The position numbers and the translations under genes are program-made. A DNA stretch of 64,000 nucleotides, taken from Lachnospiraceae bacterium (lineage in GTDB: Bacteria; Bacillota; Clostridia; Lachnospirales; Lachnospiraceae). The first letter of the stretch is position 1. Each line of letters begins with the position of its first letter. Shown here piece after piece: positions 26,554 to 34,093 of the stretch. The stretch covers positions 1 through 64,000 of the forward strand of contig JAFZQY010000112.1 in the NCBI GenBank assembly GCA_017620155.1. Direction: 5' to 3'. Below the pieces are notes generated by a model. That model was given only the letters and a program-made list of their open reading frames with translations. It was not told where the DNA came from and did no database searches.

Positions 26554-27507
26554 ATGAATAATAGTTTACATAATATCACAAAAAGAATAATGATCGCGAT
26601 GCTTTGCATAGTCCTCGCCGTCGGCGCATTAAGCGGATGTGGGGTTGCAAATACTGATGCATCCAAGCCGGGCGGCCTTACACTCTATTATATAACGAGT
26701 GATATCGACAGCCTTGTCACTGTCCCTTCCGGCATTGATCCGAATGCATACGACGGGCAGACGGGACTTCTTCAGGCCTTGACGGATGCGCTTTCCGAGA
26801 CTTCGGATTCACGCATGAGTGCGCCTTTGTCTGCCGATAACGGATTTGTGTCAGCTACTATTGTTGATAACCAGGTGGTGCTTGACTTTGATGACAGGAT
26901 ATCTGCCAAGGATGTGATCACCAAGACGCTGATCATGGCTGCTGCGACGCGCACGATCACTCAGATGAAAGGCGTGGACAGCGTGAGCGGGACGATTAAC
27001 GGAAGCCCGATGCTCAACTCGGCCGGAATGGTCATAGGACCGATGAGTGCAGATTCTTTTCTCGATAATGAAGGTCTTCAGATCACTGCGGAAGAACGGA
27101 CCCAGCTTACGCTATATTTTGCAAACGAGACAGGAGACGGGCTTACCAGGGTAACCCGTACGGTCGTATATTCCGGTAATATCCCGATGGATAAGCTTGT
27201 TGTGATGCAGCTGATCCAGGGGCCGCAGGATAACGAGGAGGCCTATCCTGTCATAGATCCGAATACCAAACTCATAAACGTTACGACTCAGGACGGAACA
27301 TGTTATGTTAACCTTGATTCATCGTTCCTCGCTCCGGGCGTCAATGTCTCGAACGACGTGGCCATATATTCAATAGTGGATTCTTTGATAGAGTTAGGAT
27401 CCGTCAACAAGGTACAGTTCCTGATCGACTCGGATTCCGATGTGATGTTCAGAGAGACGGTCAGCCTAAACACCCAGTTCGACCGAAACCTTGATATAGT
27501 AGAGTAG
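26554..27507 (+). CDS. Lipoprotein with tandem GerMN domains
   Basis: 317 residues from the ATG at 26554 (TTG at 26545 is an in-frame alternative; neither has a good ribosome site). Signal peptide with lipobox L-S-G-C29. Two GerMN domains can be traced: one beginning L-T-L-Y-Y and one beginning L-T-L-Y-F, each followed by a segment on binding or positioning (V-x-Q-L-I-Q-G-P in the second). GerMN domains occur in spore germination GerM and in LpqB, the lipoprotein partner of the MtrAB two-component system. The order regulator-kinase-GerMN lipoprotein here mirrors mtrA-mtrB-lpqB. It may tune the kinase. Confidence 0.85.
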   Translation: MNNSLHNITKRIMIAMLCIVLAVGALSGCGVANTDASKPGGLTLYYITSDIDSLVTVPSGIDPNAYDGQTGLLQALTDALSETSDSRMSAPLSADNGFVSATIVDNQVVLDFDDRISAKDVITKTLIMAAATRTITQMKGVDSVSGTINGSPMLNSAGMVIGPMSADSFLDNEGLQITAEERTQLTLYFANETGDGLTRVTRTVVYSGNIPMDKLVVMQLIQGPQDNEEAYPVIDPNTKLINVTTQDGTCYVNLDSSFLAPGVNVSNDVAIYSIVDSLIELGSVNKVQFLIDSDSDVMFRETVSLNTQFDRNLDIVE

Positions 27508-27527
27508 CTTAAGAAAGGAAGTGCGTA

Positions 27528-28064
27528 ATGAAAAAGATACTGATAGTCGTAGACATGCAGAATGATTTTACATACGGAGCACTGCGGAATGAAGATGCCA
27601 TAGCGATCATCCCGAATGTGGCTGCCAAGGTAAAAAGCGCCCTGGATGAGGGTACCGATGTAATCTTTACACGCGATACCCATACCGAGGAGTACATGAA
27701 CACCGAAGAGGGCAGGAATCTTCCGGTTCCGCACTGTATAGAGGGAAGCTCAGGCTGGGAGATAGTAGACGAACTTAAACCTTATGAAAAAGAGGCTGCT
27801 GCAGTCATCGACAAGTACACATTCGGCAGCGATAAACTCGCCGAACTTTTGCAGAGCAGATACGCTGATGTTGATGAAGTTGAGCTTATCGGAATTTGCA
27901 CGGATATCTGCGTGATCAGCAACGCCCTGCTCACCAAGGCTTTTCTTCCGAATGCCCATGTAAAAGTGGATGCATCCTGCTGCGCTGGAGTTACACCCGG
28001 AAGCCATGATACGGCACTTAATGCGATGAAAGCCTGCCATGTTGAAGTGACCGGACAGAAATGA
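27528..28064 (+). CDS. pncA: Isochorismatase-family hydrolase, probably nicotinamidase
   Basis: 178 residues. Converts nicotinamide to nicotinate if the context is a guide. Catalytic features are visible: D9 in V-V-D-M-Q-N-D-F, a Lys in D-K-Y-T-F-G, and nucleophile C128 in T-D-I-C-V; a D-x-H plus downstream H-C block around residues 51-72 resembles the metal site of nicotinamidases. It lies immediately before pncB and nadE, giving the three steps from nicotinamide to NAD apart from the adenylyltransferase. AAAGGAAG is the ribosome site. Other isochorismatase-fold amidases are possible without the context. Confidence 0.85.
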   Translation: MKKILIVVDMQNDFTYGALRNEDAIAIIPNVAAKVKSALDEGTDVIFTRDTHTEEYMNTEEGRNLPVPHCIEGSSGWEIVDELKPYEKEAAAVIDKYTFGSDKLAELLQSRYADVDEVELIGICTDICVISNALLTKAFLPNAHVKVDASCCAGVTPGSHDTALNAMKACHVEVTGQK

Positions 28065-28103
28065 TTTAGGTTTACATAATACAAACGCGCGAGGATAAGA
28101 CAC

Positions 28104-29315
28104 ATGGAACAGATAATCAACAGCTTACTTGAGATAGATACTTACAAGTTTTCGATGGGACAGGCCATATATCACCAGTTCCCCAGCTATACGACCACAT
28201 GGTCATTTAAGTGCAGGAATGAGGATGTTCACTTCACCCCCGAGATGGTCGAGGAGATAAGGGAGCAGATCAGGGCTTACTGCGATCTTCGTTTTGATGA
28301 AGAAGAACTTCAGTATTTAAAGAGTATCATCTGGTTCAAATCTTCTTATATAGACTTCCTGCGCCTCTGGCATCCGAGATTTGAGGATTTCACGATCACG
28401 GAAGATGATCCCTGCGGCCTCGTGATAGAGACCAGAGGCACCTGGCTCAACACTTCCATGTATGAGATCCCGACGCTCGCGATAGTTAACGAAGTTTATT
28501 TCAGAATGCGCTATGATTATTCATCGCTTATGGCGAGCTTCCGCAAAAGGCTGGATGATAAGACCGCCCGCCTCGTAAACGGCGAGCTGAACTTAGGCGC
28601 ATTCAGCGAGTTCGGCTTAAGGAGAAGGCTTTCCGCCGAAGCACAGGAGCTGGCGGTTAAGACTCTTGCGGAAAATAAGTACCCGGACTCAATATTTGTC
28701 GGTACTTCCAATGTATATCTTGCGAAAAAGTATAAAGTGACTCCGGTCGGGACCATGGCCCACGAGTGGATCATGTGCATCGGACAGGGCAATCACAAGC
28801 ATAACCCCGCATACTCTAACTGGTATGCGCTCGACCACTGGGTAAAAGAGTACGGCATCTTAAACGGTACCGCGCTTACGGATGCGATAACCACAGATTG
28901 CTTCCTCCGCGATTTCCAGCTGACCTACGGGACGCTTTTCTCGGGCGTGCGTCATGACAGCGGGGATCCGTACGAGTGGGGCGATAAGATGATCGCTCAC
29001 TACGAGGAACTGGGCATCGATCCTAAGACCAAGACGCTGCTTTTCAGCGACAGTCTTGATTTCGAGAGGGCGGATAAGCTCAGGACATATTTCAAGGACA
29101 GGGCCAAGGTCGCTTTTGGCATTGGCACATACATCGCGAACGACACGGACGAACCCGCGCTCAATATAGTCATGAAGACTACCGAGTGCAACGGCATGGA
29201 TGTGGCCAAGATATCCGATGTTGAAGGCAAGGGCATGTGCAAGAATCCTGATTACATCAAGTATGTGAAAAGGTGCATCGACTGGCGCATGTCGCATGAT
29301 GATTACAGGAACTAA
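28104..29315 (+). CDS. pncB: Nicotinate phosphoribosyltransferase
   Basis: 403 residues. Uses PRPP and ATP to convert nicotinate to nicotinate mononucleotide. Recognised from the N-terminal D-T-Y-K-F-S-M-G-Q-A segment, G-T-x-A-H-E-W-I near the middle, the V-R-H-D-S-G-D-P-Y block and F-G-I-G-T-Y with downstream V-M-K. Length fits the short bacterial PncB type. Part of the NAD salvage operon, 39 bases after the nicotinamidase gene; a GAGG precedes the ATG. Confidence 0.95.
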   Translation: MEQIINSLLEIDTYKFSMGQAIYHQFPSYTTTWSFKCRNEDVHFTPEMVEEIREQIRAYCDLRFDEEELQYLKSIIWFKSSYIDFLRLWHPRFEDFTITEDDPCGLVIETRGTWLNTSMYEIPTLAIVNEVYFRMRYDYSSLMASFRKRLDDKTARLVNGELNLGAFSEFGLRRRLSAEAQELAVKTLAENKYPDSIFVGTSNVYLAKKYKVTPVGTMAHEWIMCIGQGNHKHNPAYSNWYALDHWVKEYGILNGTALTDAITTDCFLRDFQLTYGTLFSGVRHDSGDPYEWGDKMIAHYEELGIDPKTKTLLFSDSLDFERADKLRTYFKDRAKVAFGIGTYIANDTDEPALNIVMKTTECNGMDVAKISDVEGKGMCKNPDYIKYVKRCIDWRMSHDDYRN

Positions 29316-29370
29316 GGTAAGCCGCTTAAAGAACGAATCGGCAGACGTTGAGATTATCGGAGAAAGCAGA

Positions 29371-30105
29371 ATGTTCAACGCAGAAAAAGAGATAGAAGAC
29401 ATAGTTGCATGGATCCGCGAATGGTTTGAGGAAAACGGCCCCAAGGCTTCGGCCGTGATCGGGATATCCGGCGGCAAGGATTCGAGCGTTTGCGCCGCGC
29501 TTCTGGTAAAAGCTCTTGGAAAAGAGCGTGTGACCGGAGTGCTCATGCCCGACGGAGAGCAGGCGGATATCAGCGATTCATACATGATCATGGAGCATCT
29601 GGGACTGGAGCCGATAGTTATAGATATAGGTGATACGACTTCGGCGCTCAAGGCAACTTTATCGGAGAAGGTAGAACTTTCCCGTGATACTCTGATCAAC
29701 ATCCCGCCGAGGGTCAGAATGACGACCCTGTATGCGATAGCGCAGAGTCTTCCGAACGGCGGAAGAGTGACCAATACATGCAATAAGTCCGAGGACTATA
29801 TCGGATACTCGACCAAGTACGGCGACGCTGCGGGTGATTTTTCCATACTGGCGAACTATACCGTGACCGAAGTCCTGATGATCGGTGAGGCTCTGGGACT
29901 TCCCGATAAGCTCGTTCACAAGACCCCTTCCGACGGCCTCTCCGGAATGTCCGATGAAGACAAGATAGGCTTTACTTATGCTGTTCTTGACTGTTACATA
30001 ACAGATGGTATCTGTGAAGATGAGGCTATCCGGGCTAAGATAGATCACATGCATAAGATCAACCTTCACAAGCTCAGGACGATTCCGTCATTTCCCCGAA
30101 ATTAA
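29371..30105 (+). CDS. nadE: NH3-dependent NAD+ synthetase
   Basis: 244 residues. Amidates nicotinate adenine dinucleotide to NAD+. The ATP-pyrophosphatase P-loop G-I-S-G-G-K-D-S-S is near residue 31; there is no N-terminal glutaminase domain, so ammonia is the likely nitrogen source. The ATG at 29371 is chosen because CGGAGAAA precedes it and family proteins begin here; the frame stays open upstream to an ATG at 29296 inside the pncB gene. Last gene of the salvage operon. Confidence 0.93.
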   Translation: MFNAEKEIEDIVAWIREWFEENGPKASAVIGISGGKDSSVCAALLVKALGKERVTGVLMPDGEQADISDSYMIMEHLGLEPIVIDIGDTTSALKATLSEKVELSRDTLINIPPRVRMTTLYAIAQSLPNGGRVTNTCNKSEDYIGYSTKYGDAAGDFSILANYTVTEVLMIGEALGLPDKLVHKTPSDGLSGMSDEDKIGFTYAVLDCYITDGICEDEAIRAKIDHMHKINLHKLRTIPSFPRN

Positions 30106-30142
30106 CGCTTTATAGTTTGTTAATAAAGTTTATAAAAAGTTG

Positions 30143-30184
30143 CTAGCACTCACTATTGACGAGTGCTAACAACGGTGCTATAAC
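30143..30184 (+). promoter_or_regulatory. CIRCE element (HrcA operator) and sigma-A promoter of hsp20
   Basis: CTAGCACTC (30143-30151), nine-base spacer, GAGTGCTAA (30161-30169): the CIRCE inverted repeat with one mismatch at its first base. TTGACG (30156-30161), 17-base spacer and TATAAC (30179-30184) form a promoter that overlaps the right arm, so HrcA binding would block RNA polymerase. The leader to the hsp20 ATG is about 90 bases. Confidence 0.92.
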
Positions 30185-30283
30185 ATAATCAGACAGAGGA
30201 AATAAAGGATTTCCGAAGTCACAGACAACCAATAACCTACAACACATAAGGAGTGAATAGGATATATGAAGGAGGTAAGCATT

Positions 30284-30733
30284 ATGTTAGCACCTAGTAT
30301 TTTCGGAGAAGGATTATTTGATGATTGGTTCAGATTCCCTGATTTTCCGGACCTCGATCGGACAGAGAAGAAATTATACGGCAGACATGCCGACAGACTT
30401 ATGAAGACAGATGTACACGAGAAAGATGATCAGTTCGAAATGGACATCGATCTGCCCGGCTTCACCAAGGATGAGATCCAGCTTGAACTTAACGACGGAT
30501 ATCTCACCGTGAGCGCCGCTAAGAATCTCGACAATGACGAGAAGGACAAGAAGGGTAAAGTGATCAGACAGGAACGTTACTGCGGATCGATGCAGAGAAC
30601 CTTCTTTGTAGGAGACAATCTTACCGAGGAAGACATCAAGGCTTCGTTCAAGCACGGTGTCCTCAACCTGACCATCCCGAAGAAAGAAGCTCCGAAGATC
30701 CCGGAGAAGAAACTGATCGCGATCGAAGGATGA
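30284..30733 (+). CDS. Hsp20/alpha-crystallin small heat-shock protein
   Basis: 149 residues. ATP-independent holdase that keeps unfolding proteins soluble during stress. The alpha-crystallin domain spans about residues 42-135 (V-H-E-K-D-D-Q-F-E-M-D-I-D-L-P-G-F and the G-V-L-N-L-T-I-P-K motif), with a short C-terminal I-P-E tail. The start at 30284 is fixed by AAGGAGG eight bases upstream; the in-frame ATG at 30266 overlaps that site. Controlled by the CIRCE element upstream and ended by the terminator at 30789. Confidence 0.96.
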   Translation: MLAPSIFGEGLFDDWFRFPDFPDLDRTEKKLYGRHADRLMKTDVHEKDDQFEMDIDLPGFTKDEIQLELNDGYLTVSAAKNLDNDEKDKKGKVIRQERYCGSMQRTFFVGDNLTEEDIKASFKHGVLNLTIPKKEAPKIPEKKLIAIEG

Positions 30734-30788
30734 TCAAGTCCTTCGGATCGACAGGACCGGGAACCCGGACCTACCGAAGAATAAAGTT

Positions 30789-30819
30789 AGGGCCGACGCG
30801 AAAGCGCCGGCCCTTTTTT
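30789..30819 (+). terminator. Rho-independent terminator after hsp20
   Basis: Stem AGGGCCG-A-CGC / GCG-C-CGGCCCT with one mismatch and a GAAA loop, then six T. Confidence 0.9.
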
Positions 30820-30854
30820 CGTTGTAATGACGGAGCTATGGATATCGGTGACGA

Positions 30855-30884
30855 TTGACAGTCCGCCCGGCTCGCGTGTATAAT
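30855..30884 (+). promoter_or_regulatory. Consensus sigma-A promoter for comEC
   Basis: TTGACA (30855-30860), 18-base spacer, TATAAT (30879-30884), both hexamers perfect. It starts transcription about 60 bases before the ATG at 30951. Confidence 0.85.
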
Positions 30885-30950
30885 CACCGTACTGTTCATA
30901 TTCACATATGTCCCGATCGGGGCCCGGACCGTAAGCCGGCGAGGCGTTCT

Positions 30951-33206
30951 ATGAGACGACCGCTTGCATGTGCAGGTCTGGTATTTATCCTGATATTGCT
31001 CATAATTCAGCTCATCAAACCGGAGGCGGAAAAGCGGCTGCCGTTTGATGACGGGGAGACCGTGCGCTTATCCGGCGAACTGGTCCGTATCGAAAAAAAG
31101 ACCAAAGAAGACGGGATTCATACGATCTGGTATCTGACTGTACCGGATGTCGAAGATATGCTCATCTGCTATATGGCGGGGGCGGACGGAGATATTCTTG
31201 ACGATATTTCTGATGTACCACTCGGAGCCATGGTCAGTGTTCGTGGAAGAGTGAGTTTGTTTTCTCATGCGACCAATCCCGGACAGTTCGATATGAAGGA
31301 TTATTATGACATCTGTCACATAAGTGCCGCTTTGATGAATGTCGAAGCACTTTCTGTGGATGATTCTCACATCTCGCCTTATAAGCGTCTGCTCGGAAAA
31401 CTGGCATCGGTTAGGATGAATATCGGCGCGCTTGCGGACCTTTGTTTCGATGAAGACGACGCCTCGGTCATCAGAGCGATGCTTCTGGGAGATAAGTCTG
31501 CAATGTCTCCTGAAACGAAGTCGCTCTATTCTCGAAACGGGATTGCTCATATCCTGGCCATATCCGGCCTTCATATATCCATGCTCGGGATGGCTCTGGT
31601 CACTCTTTTGAAAAAGTGCAGGGTTCCGACCGGCATCTCGGCGGGGACGGCTATCGTACTGATGATAATGTACGGCCTAATGACCGGGATGGCGGCATCA
31701 GCGATGCGTGCTGTCATCATGTTTTCGCTTCGGATGCTGGCTGATATCGTCCACAGGACTTATGATATGGCAACTGCTCTGGTGGTAGCGGCTGTATTGG
31801 TTCTCATCGAACAGCCTGCTTATCTGTTTTATTCCGGATTCCAGTTCTCATTCGGGGCTATGGCTGCTGTGATGCTCATTCTGCCCGCGCTCGAAGATGT
31901 ATTTCCGAAGATCTTTTCCGGATGTGTTGCGATCAATATCGTGACGCTGCCCATATATCTGCATAACTATTTTTATTATCCGATAATGTCCGTGGTACTT
32001 AATCTGTACATAATCCCGCTGATGAGCTTTCTGCTGGGACTTAGCCTCATCGCTGTGGCCGGCTGCGCCCTGTGGATCCCGCTCGGGAAGGTTCTGGCTT
32101 TTCCTTCACATCTGATACTTCTTATATATGAATATTCCTGTAAGCTTGCAGACAAGGTTTCCTGGAACAGGTATGTCACGGGCAAACCGCTCACTTCCAT
32201 GACGATCATATACATAGTGCTGATTACGCTTGTCATAGTGCTTGGCCGGTATCAGACGAAACTTCAGATCATGATGCATTTGTTGTTTTGCTGTATTATG
32301 TTAACCTTTAATCCGGCGACGGGCATATCCGTGATGATGATAGATGTGGGGCAGGGTGACGGGATCTATATCACGGATCACTGCGGCACTGACATACTCA
32401 TAGACGGCGGATCGAGCGATGTGTCGGATGTGGGAACTTACCGGATAGCGCCTTTTCTCTATTCTCAGGGAGTAGCTTCGGTCGATGCGCTCTTCATCAC
32501 TCATCTTGATGCGGATCACTACAACGGATCCCTGGAACTTCTTGAGGACGCAGGAGGGAGCCTGCCGCGGGTTGAGGCACTCTACCTTACATCATCAGCA
32601 GTGAAGATGGGAGCGGGAAGCATGTCAGAGCAATTCATATCGTCAGCATGTGTCGATAGTGATGCCGAATCATCTTCGGATACCGGTAATCCAGCATACG
32701 AAAGCCTGGTCAGGGCTGCTACAGATAGCGGGATCCCGGTATATGTAGTAACGGCGGGGGATAAGTTCTCAGCCGGAGTCCTGGAGTTTACATGCCTCTA
32801 TCCTGATAGCGCATGCCTTGGCGAAGACACCAACAACGAGAGCCTCGTGCTGGATATGAAGTATGATGAGGTTCACTTCATATTCACCGGGGATATCGGC
32901 GGAGAGGGAGAAGATGCCATGTGCGCTTATCTTCCGGATGTTGTTGATCCTGAGGACACAGTGATTCTTAAAGTCGCCCACCACGGCTCACGTTTCTCGT
33001 CATCAGATATGTTTCTGGATGAAGCCGGTGCTGACATAGCGCTGATCTCGGCAGGCCGTGACAACTCCTACGGTCATCCGCATGCCGAACTCATCGAGCG
33101 CCTGAACATGCGGAATATTCCTTACTTTAACACAGCCGATCACGGAGCAGTCAGGGTGGACATCCGCCACGGGACTATCCGCATAACAGGATTCACGGAT
33201 TTATAG
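30951..33206 (+). CDS. comEC: ComEC/Rec2 DNA internalisation channel
   Basis: 751 residues. Forms the membrane channel that takes up single-stranded DNA in competence. N-terminal helices and soluble OB-like domain (about 20-170), a Competence membrane domain with many helices (A-I-S-G-L-H-I-S-M near 203), and a C-terminal metallo-beta-lactamase domain (D-V-G-Q-G-D-G, T-H-L-D-A-D-H-Y-N-G, A-H-H-G-S). The ATG at 30951 has GAGG six bases upstream; the frame extends to 30855 but that start would lie in the promoter. It is complete. With comEA in the same window, natural transformation is plausible. Confidence 0.95.
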   Translation: MRRPLACAGLVFILILLIIQLIKPEAEKRLPFDDGETVRLSGELVRIEKKTKEDGIHTIWYLTVPDVEDMLICYMAGADGDILDDISDVPLGAMVSVRGRVSLFSHATNPGQFDMKDYYDICHISAALMNVEALSVDDSHISPYKRLLGKLASVRMNIGALADLCFDEDDASVIRAMLLGDKSAMSPETKSLYSRNGIAHILAISGLHISMLGMALVTLLKKCRVPTGISAGTAIVLMIMYGLMTGMAASAMRAVIMFSLRMLADIVHRTYDMATALVVAAVLVLIEQPAYLFYSGFQFSFGAMAAVMLILPALEDVFPKIFSGCVAINIVTLPIYLHNYFYYPIMSVVLNLYIIPLMSFLLGLSLIAVAGCALWIPLGKVLAFPSHLILLIYEYSCKLADKVSWNRYVTGKPLTSMTIIYIVLITLVIVLGRYQTKLQIMMHLLFCCIMLTFNPATGISVMMIDVGQGDGIYITDHCGTDILIDGGSSDVSDVGTYRIAPFLYSQGVASVDALFITHLDADHYNGSLELLEDAGGSLPRVEALYLTSSAVKMGAGSMSEQFISSACVDSDAESSSDTGNPAYESLVRAATDSGIPVYVVTAGDKFSAGVLEFTCLYPDSACLGEDTNNESLVLDMKYDEVHFIFTGDIGGEGEDAMCAYLPDVVDPEDTVILKVAHHGSRFSSSDMFLDEAGADIALISAGRDNSYGHPHAELIERLNMRNIPYFNTADHGAVRVDIRHGTIRITGFTDL

Positions 33207-33217
33207 CAATAGGTTAA

Positions 33218-33246
33218 TTGATTTCTGATAGCGTGCGTGCTATCAT
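33218..33246 (+). promoter_or_regulatory. Promoter with embedded operator for the toxin-antitoxin pair
   Basis: TTGATT (33218-33223), 17-base spacer, TATCAT (33241-33246). The perfect dyad TGATAGC / GCTATCA (33226-33232, 33239-33245) fills the spacer and covers part of the -10, as expected for antitoxin autorepression. Confidence 0.7.
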
Positions 33247-33272
33247 GATTTTAGACATAGTAGAGGTGATCT

Positions 33273-33641
33273 ATGTTTACAGTTGAGTTTTATGAACGAA
33301 ATGGTGCATCGCAGGTTATGGAATTTCTTGAGGAACTGCGAATGAAAATGTCAACAAATAAAGATGCCAGAATCCAGTATTCACAGGCATCGACGTACAT
33401 TCAACTTTTGGCGGATAATGGCACTAAAGGGTTACCCAGTTCTATTGCTGAACACCTTGAAGATGGGATATGGGAGCTTAGACCGGGAAATAATAGGATA
33501 TTCTTTTTTTTCTATGATGGAGCTGGAACATATGTATTATTACATCAGTTTCGGAAGAAATCGCAGAAAACTCCCACAAATGAATTAAAGCGTGCCAAAG
33601 CAGAAAGAAGCGATTATTTAACACATAAGGGGAAGGGTTAA
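33273..33641 (+). CDS. higB: HigB-like toxin (RelE/ParE superfamily, phage Gp49-like)
   Basis: 122 residues. Resembles RelE-fold mRNA interferases of the HigB/Gp49 type: small, basic, with the L-R-P-G-x-x-R-I-F-F-F-F strand and a C-terminal F-R-K-K-S-Q-K-T-P-x-x-E-L-x-x-A helix. Toxin-first order is usual for hig loci. The ribosome site is AGAGGTGAT. Base composition is visibly more AT-rich than the neighbours, which suggests acquisition by transfer. The antitoxin follows four bases on. Confidence 0.88.
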   Translation: MFTVEFYERNGASQVMEFLEELRMKMSTNKDARIQYSQASTYIQLLADNGTKGLPSSIAEHLEDGIWELRPGNNRIFFFFYDGAGTYVLLHQFRKKSQKTPTNELKRAKAERSDYLTHKGKG

Positions 33642-33645
33642 TGAT

Positions 33646-33921
33646 ATGAATTGGGAAGAGTATAAAAATGATGTTAAGAGTATAGATTCGGTTGCTAAAG
33701 AGGTACTAGAGGAAGCAGAAGCAAAAGCTGAAATTATTACAGCAATGATAAACAGAAGAAATGATCTTGGATTAAGTCAAAGAGATCTTGCCGAAATGTG
33801 TGGAATCCCACAATCTTCGGTCGCCAGAATAGAATCTAATAAGACAGTGCCAAAACTTGATACTCTGATTAAAATCTTTACAAGACTTGGGCTAAGAGTT
33901 ACGGTTATGCCCCTGTCCTGA
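33646..33921 (+). CDS. higA: HigA-like antitoxin, XRE-family regulator
   Basis: 91 residues. An N-terminal helix for toxin contact (about 1-35) and a helix-turn-helix (R-N-D-L-G-L-S-Q-R-D-L-A-E-M-C-G-I-P-Q-S-S-V near 42-62). It should neutralise the toxin and bind the dyad in the shared promoter. AT-rich like the toxin gene. Confidence 0.88.
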   Translation: MNWEEYKNDVKSIDSVAKEVLEEAEAKAEIITAMINRRNDLGLSQRDLAEMCGIPQSSVARIESNKTVPKLDTLIKIFTRLGLRVTVMPLS

Positions 33922-34002
33922 ACATCAGAAAGCCTGTTGTCTATTCAGACCATTACCTCTATAATTTTTTATGTGACAAAGACTTCTATTCAGGTCGTAT
34001 CA

Positions 34003-34057
34003 TATCTGATTTGTATTCGATCAATATCCGATTGATATCTGATCGATACCTGATCAT
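34003..34057 (+). repeat. Five tandem 11-bp repeats (iteron-like array)
   Basis: Five head-to-tail 11-bp units starting at 34003, 34014, 34025, 34036 and 34047, consensus TATCYGATYRA. Each has a near-palindromic core ATC-N-GAT. The spacing is one helical turn, so all cores face the same side of the DNA. They lie in the 172-base gap between higA and the next lipoprotein gene; nothing else is seen in that gap apart from the ribosome site. Confidence 0.75.
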
Positions 34058-34093
34058 TTCATAGATTTTTATTGCAGGAAGGGAGACGTACGA

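Noticed and set aside
28860..29783. 307-codon open frame antisense to pncB/nadE
   Set aside because: Spans two well-supported genes on the other strand; no motif or start site.
30855..30950. N-terminal extension of ComEC from TTG at 30855
   Set aside because: The extension overlaps a perfect TTGACA/TATAAT promoter; GAGG precedes ATG 30951.
34003..34057. CRISPR array
   Set aside because: Units are 11 bp with no spacers and no cas genes nearby.
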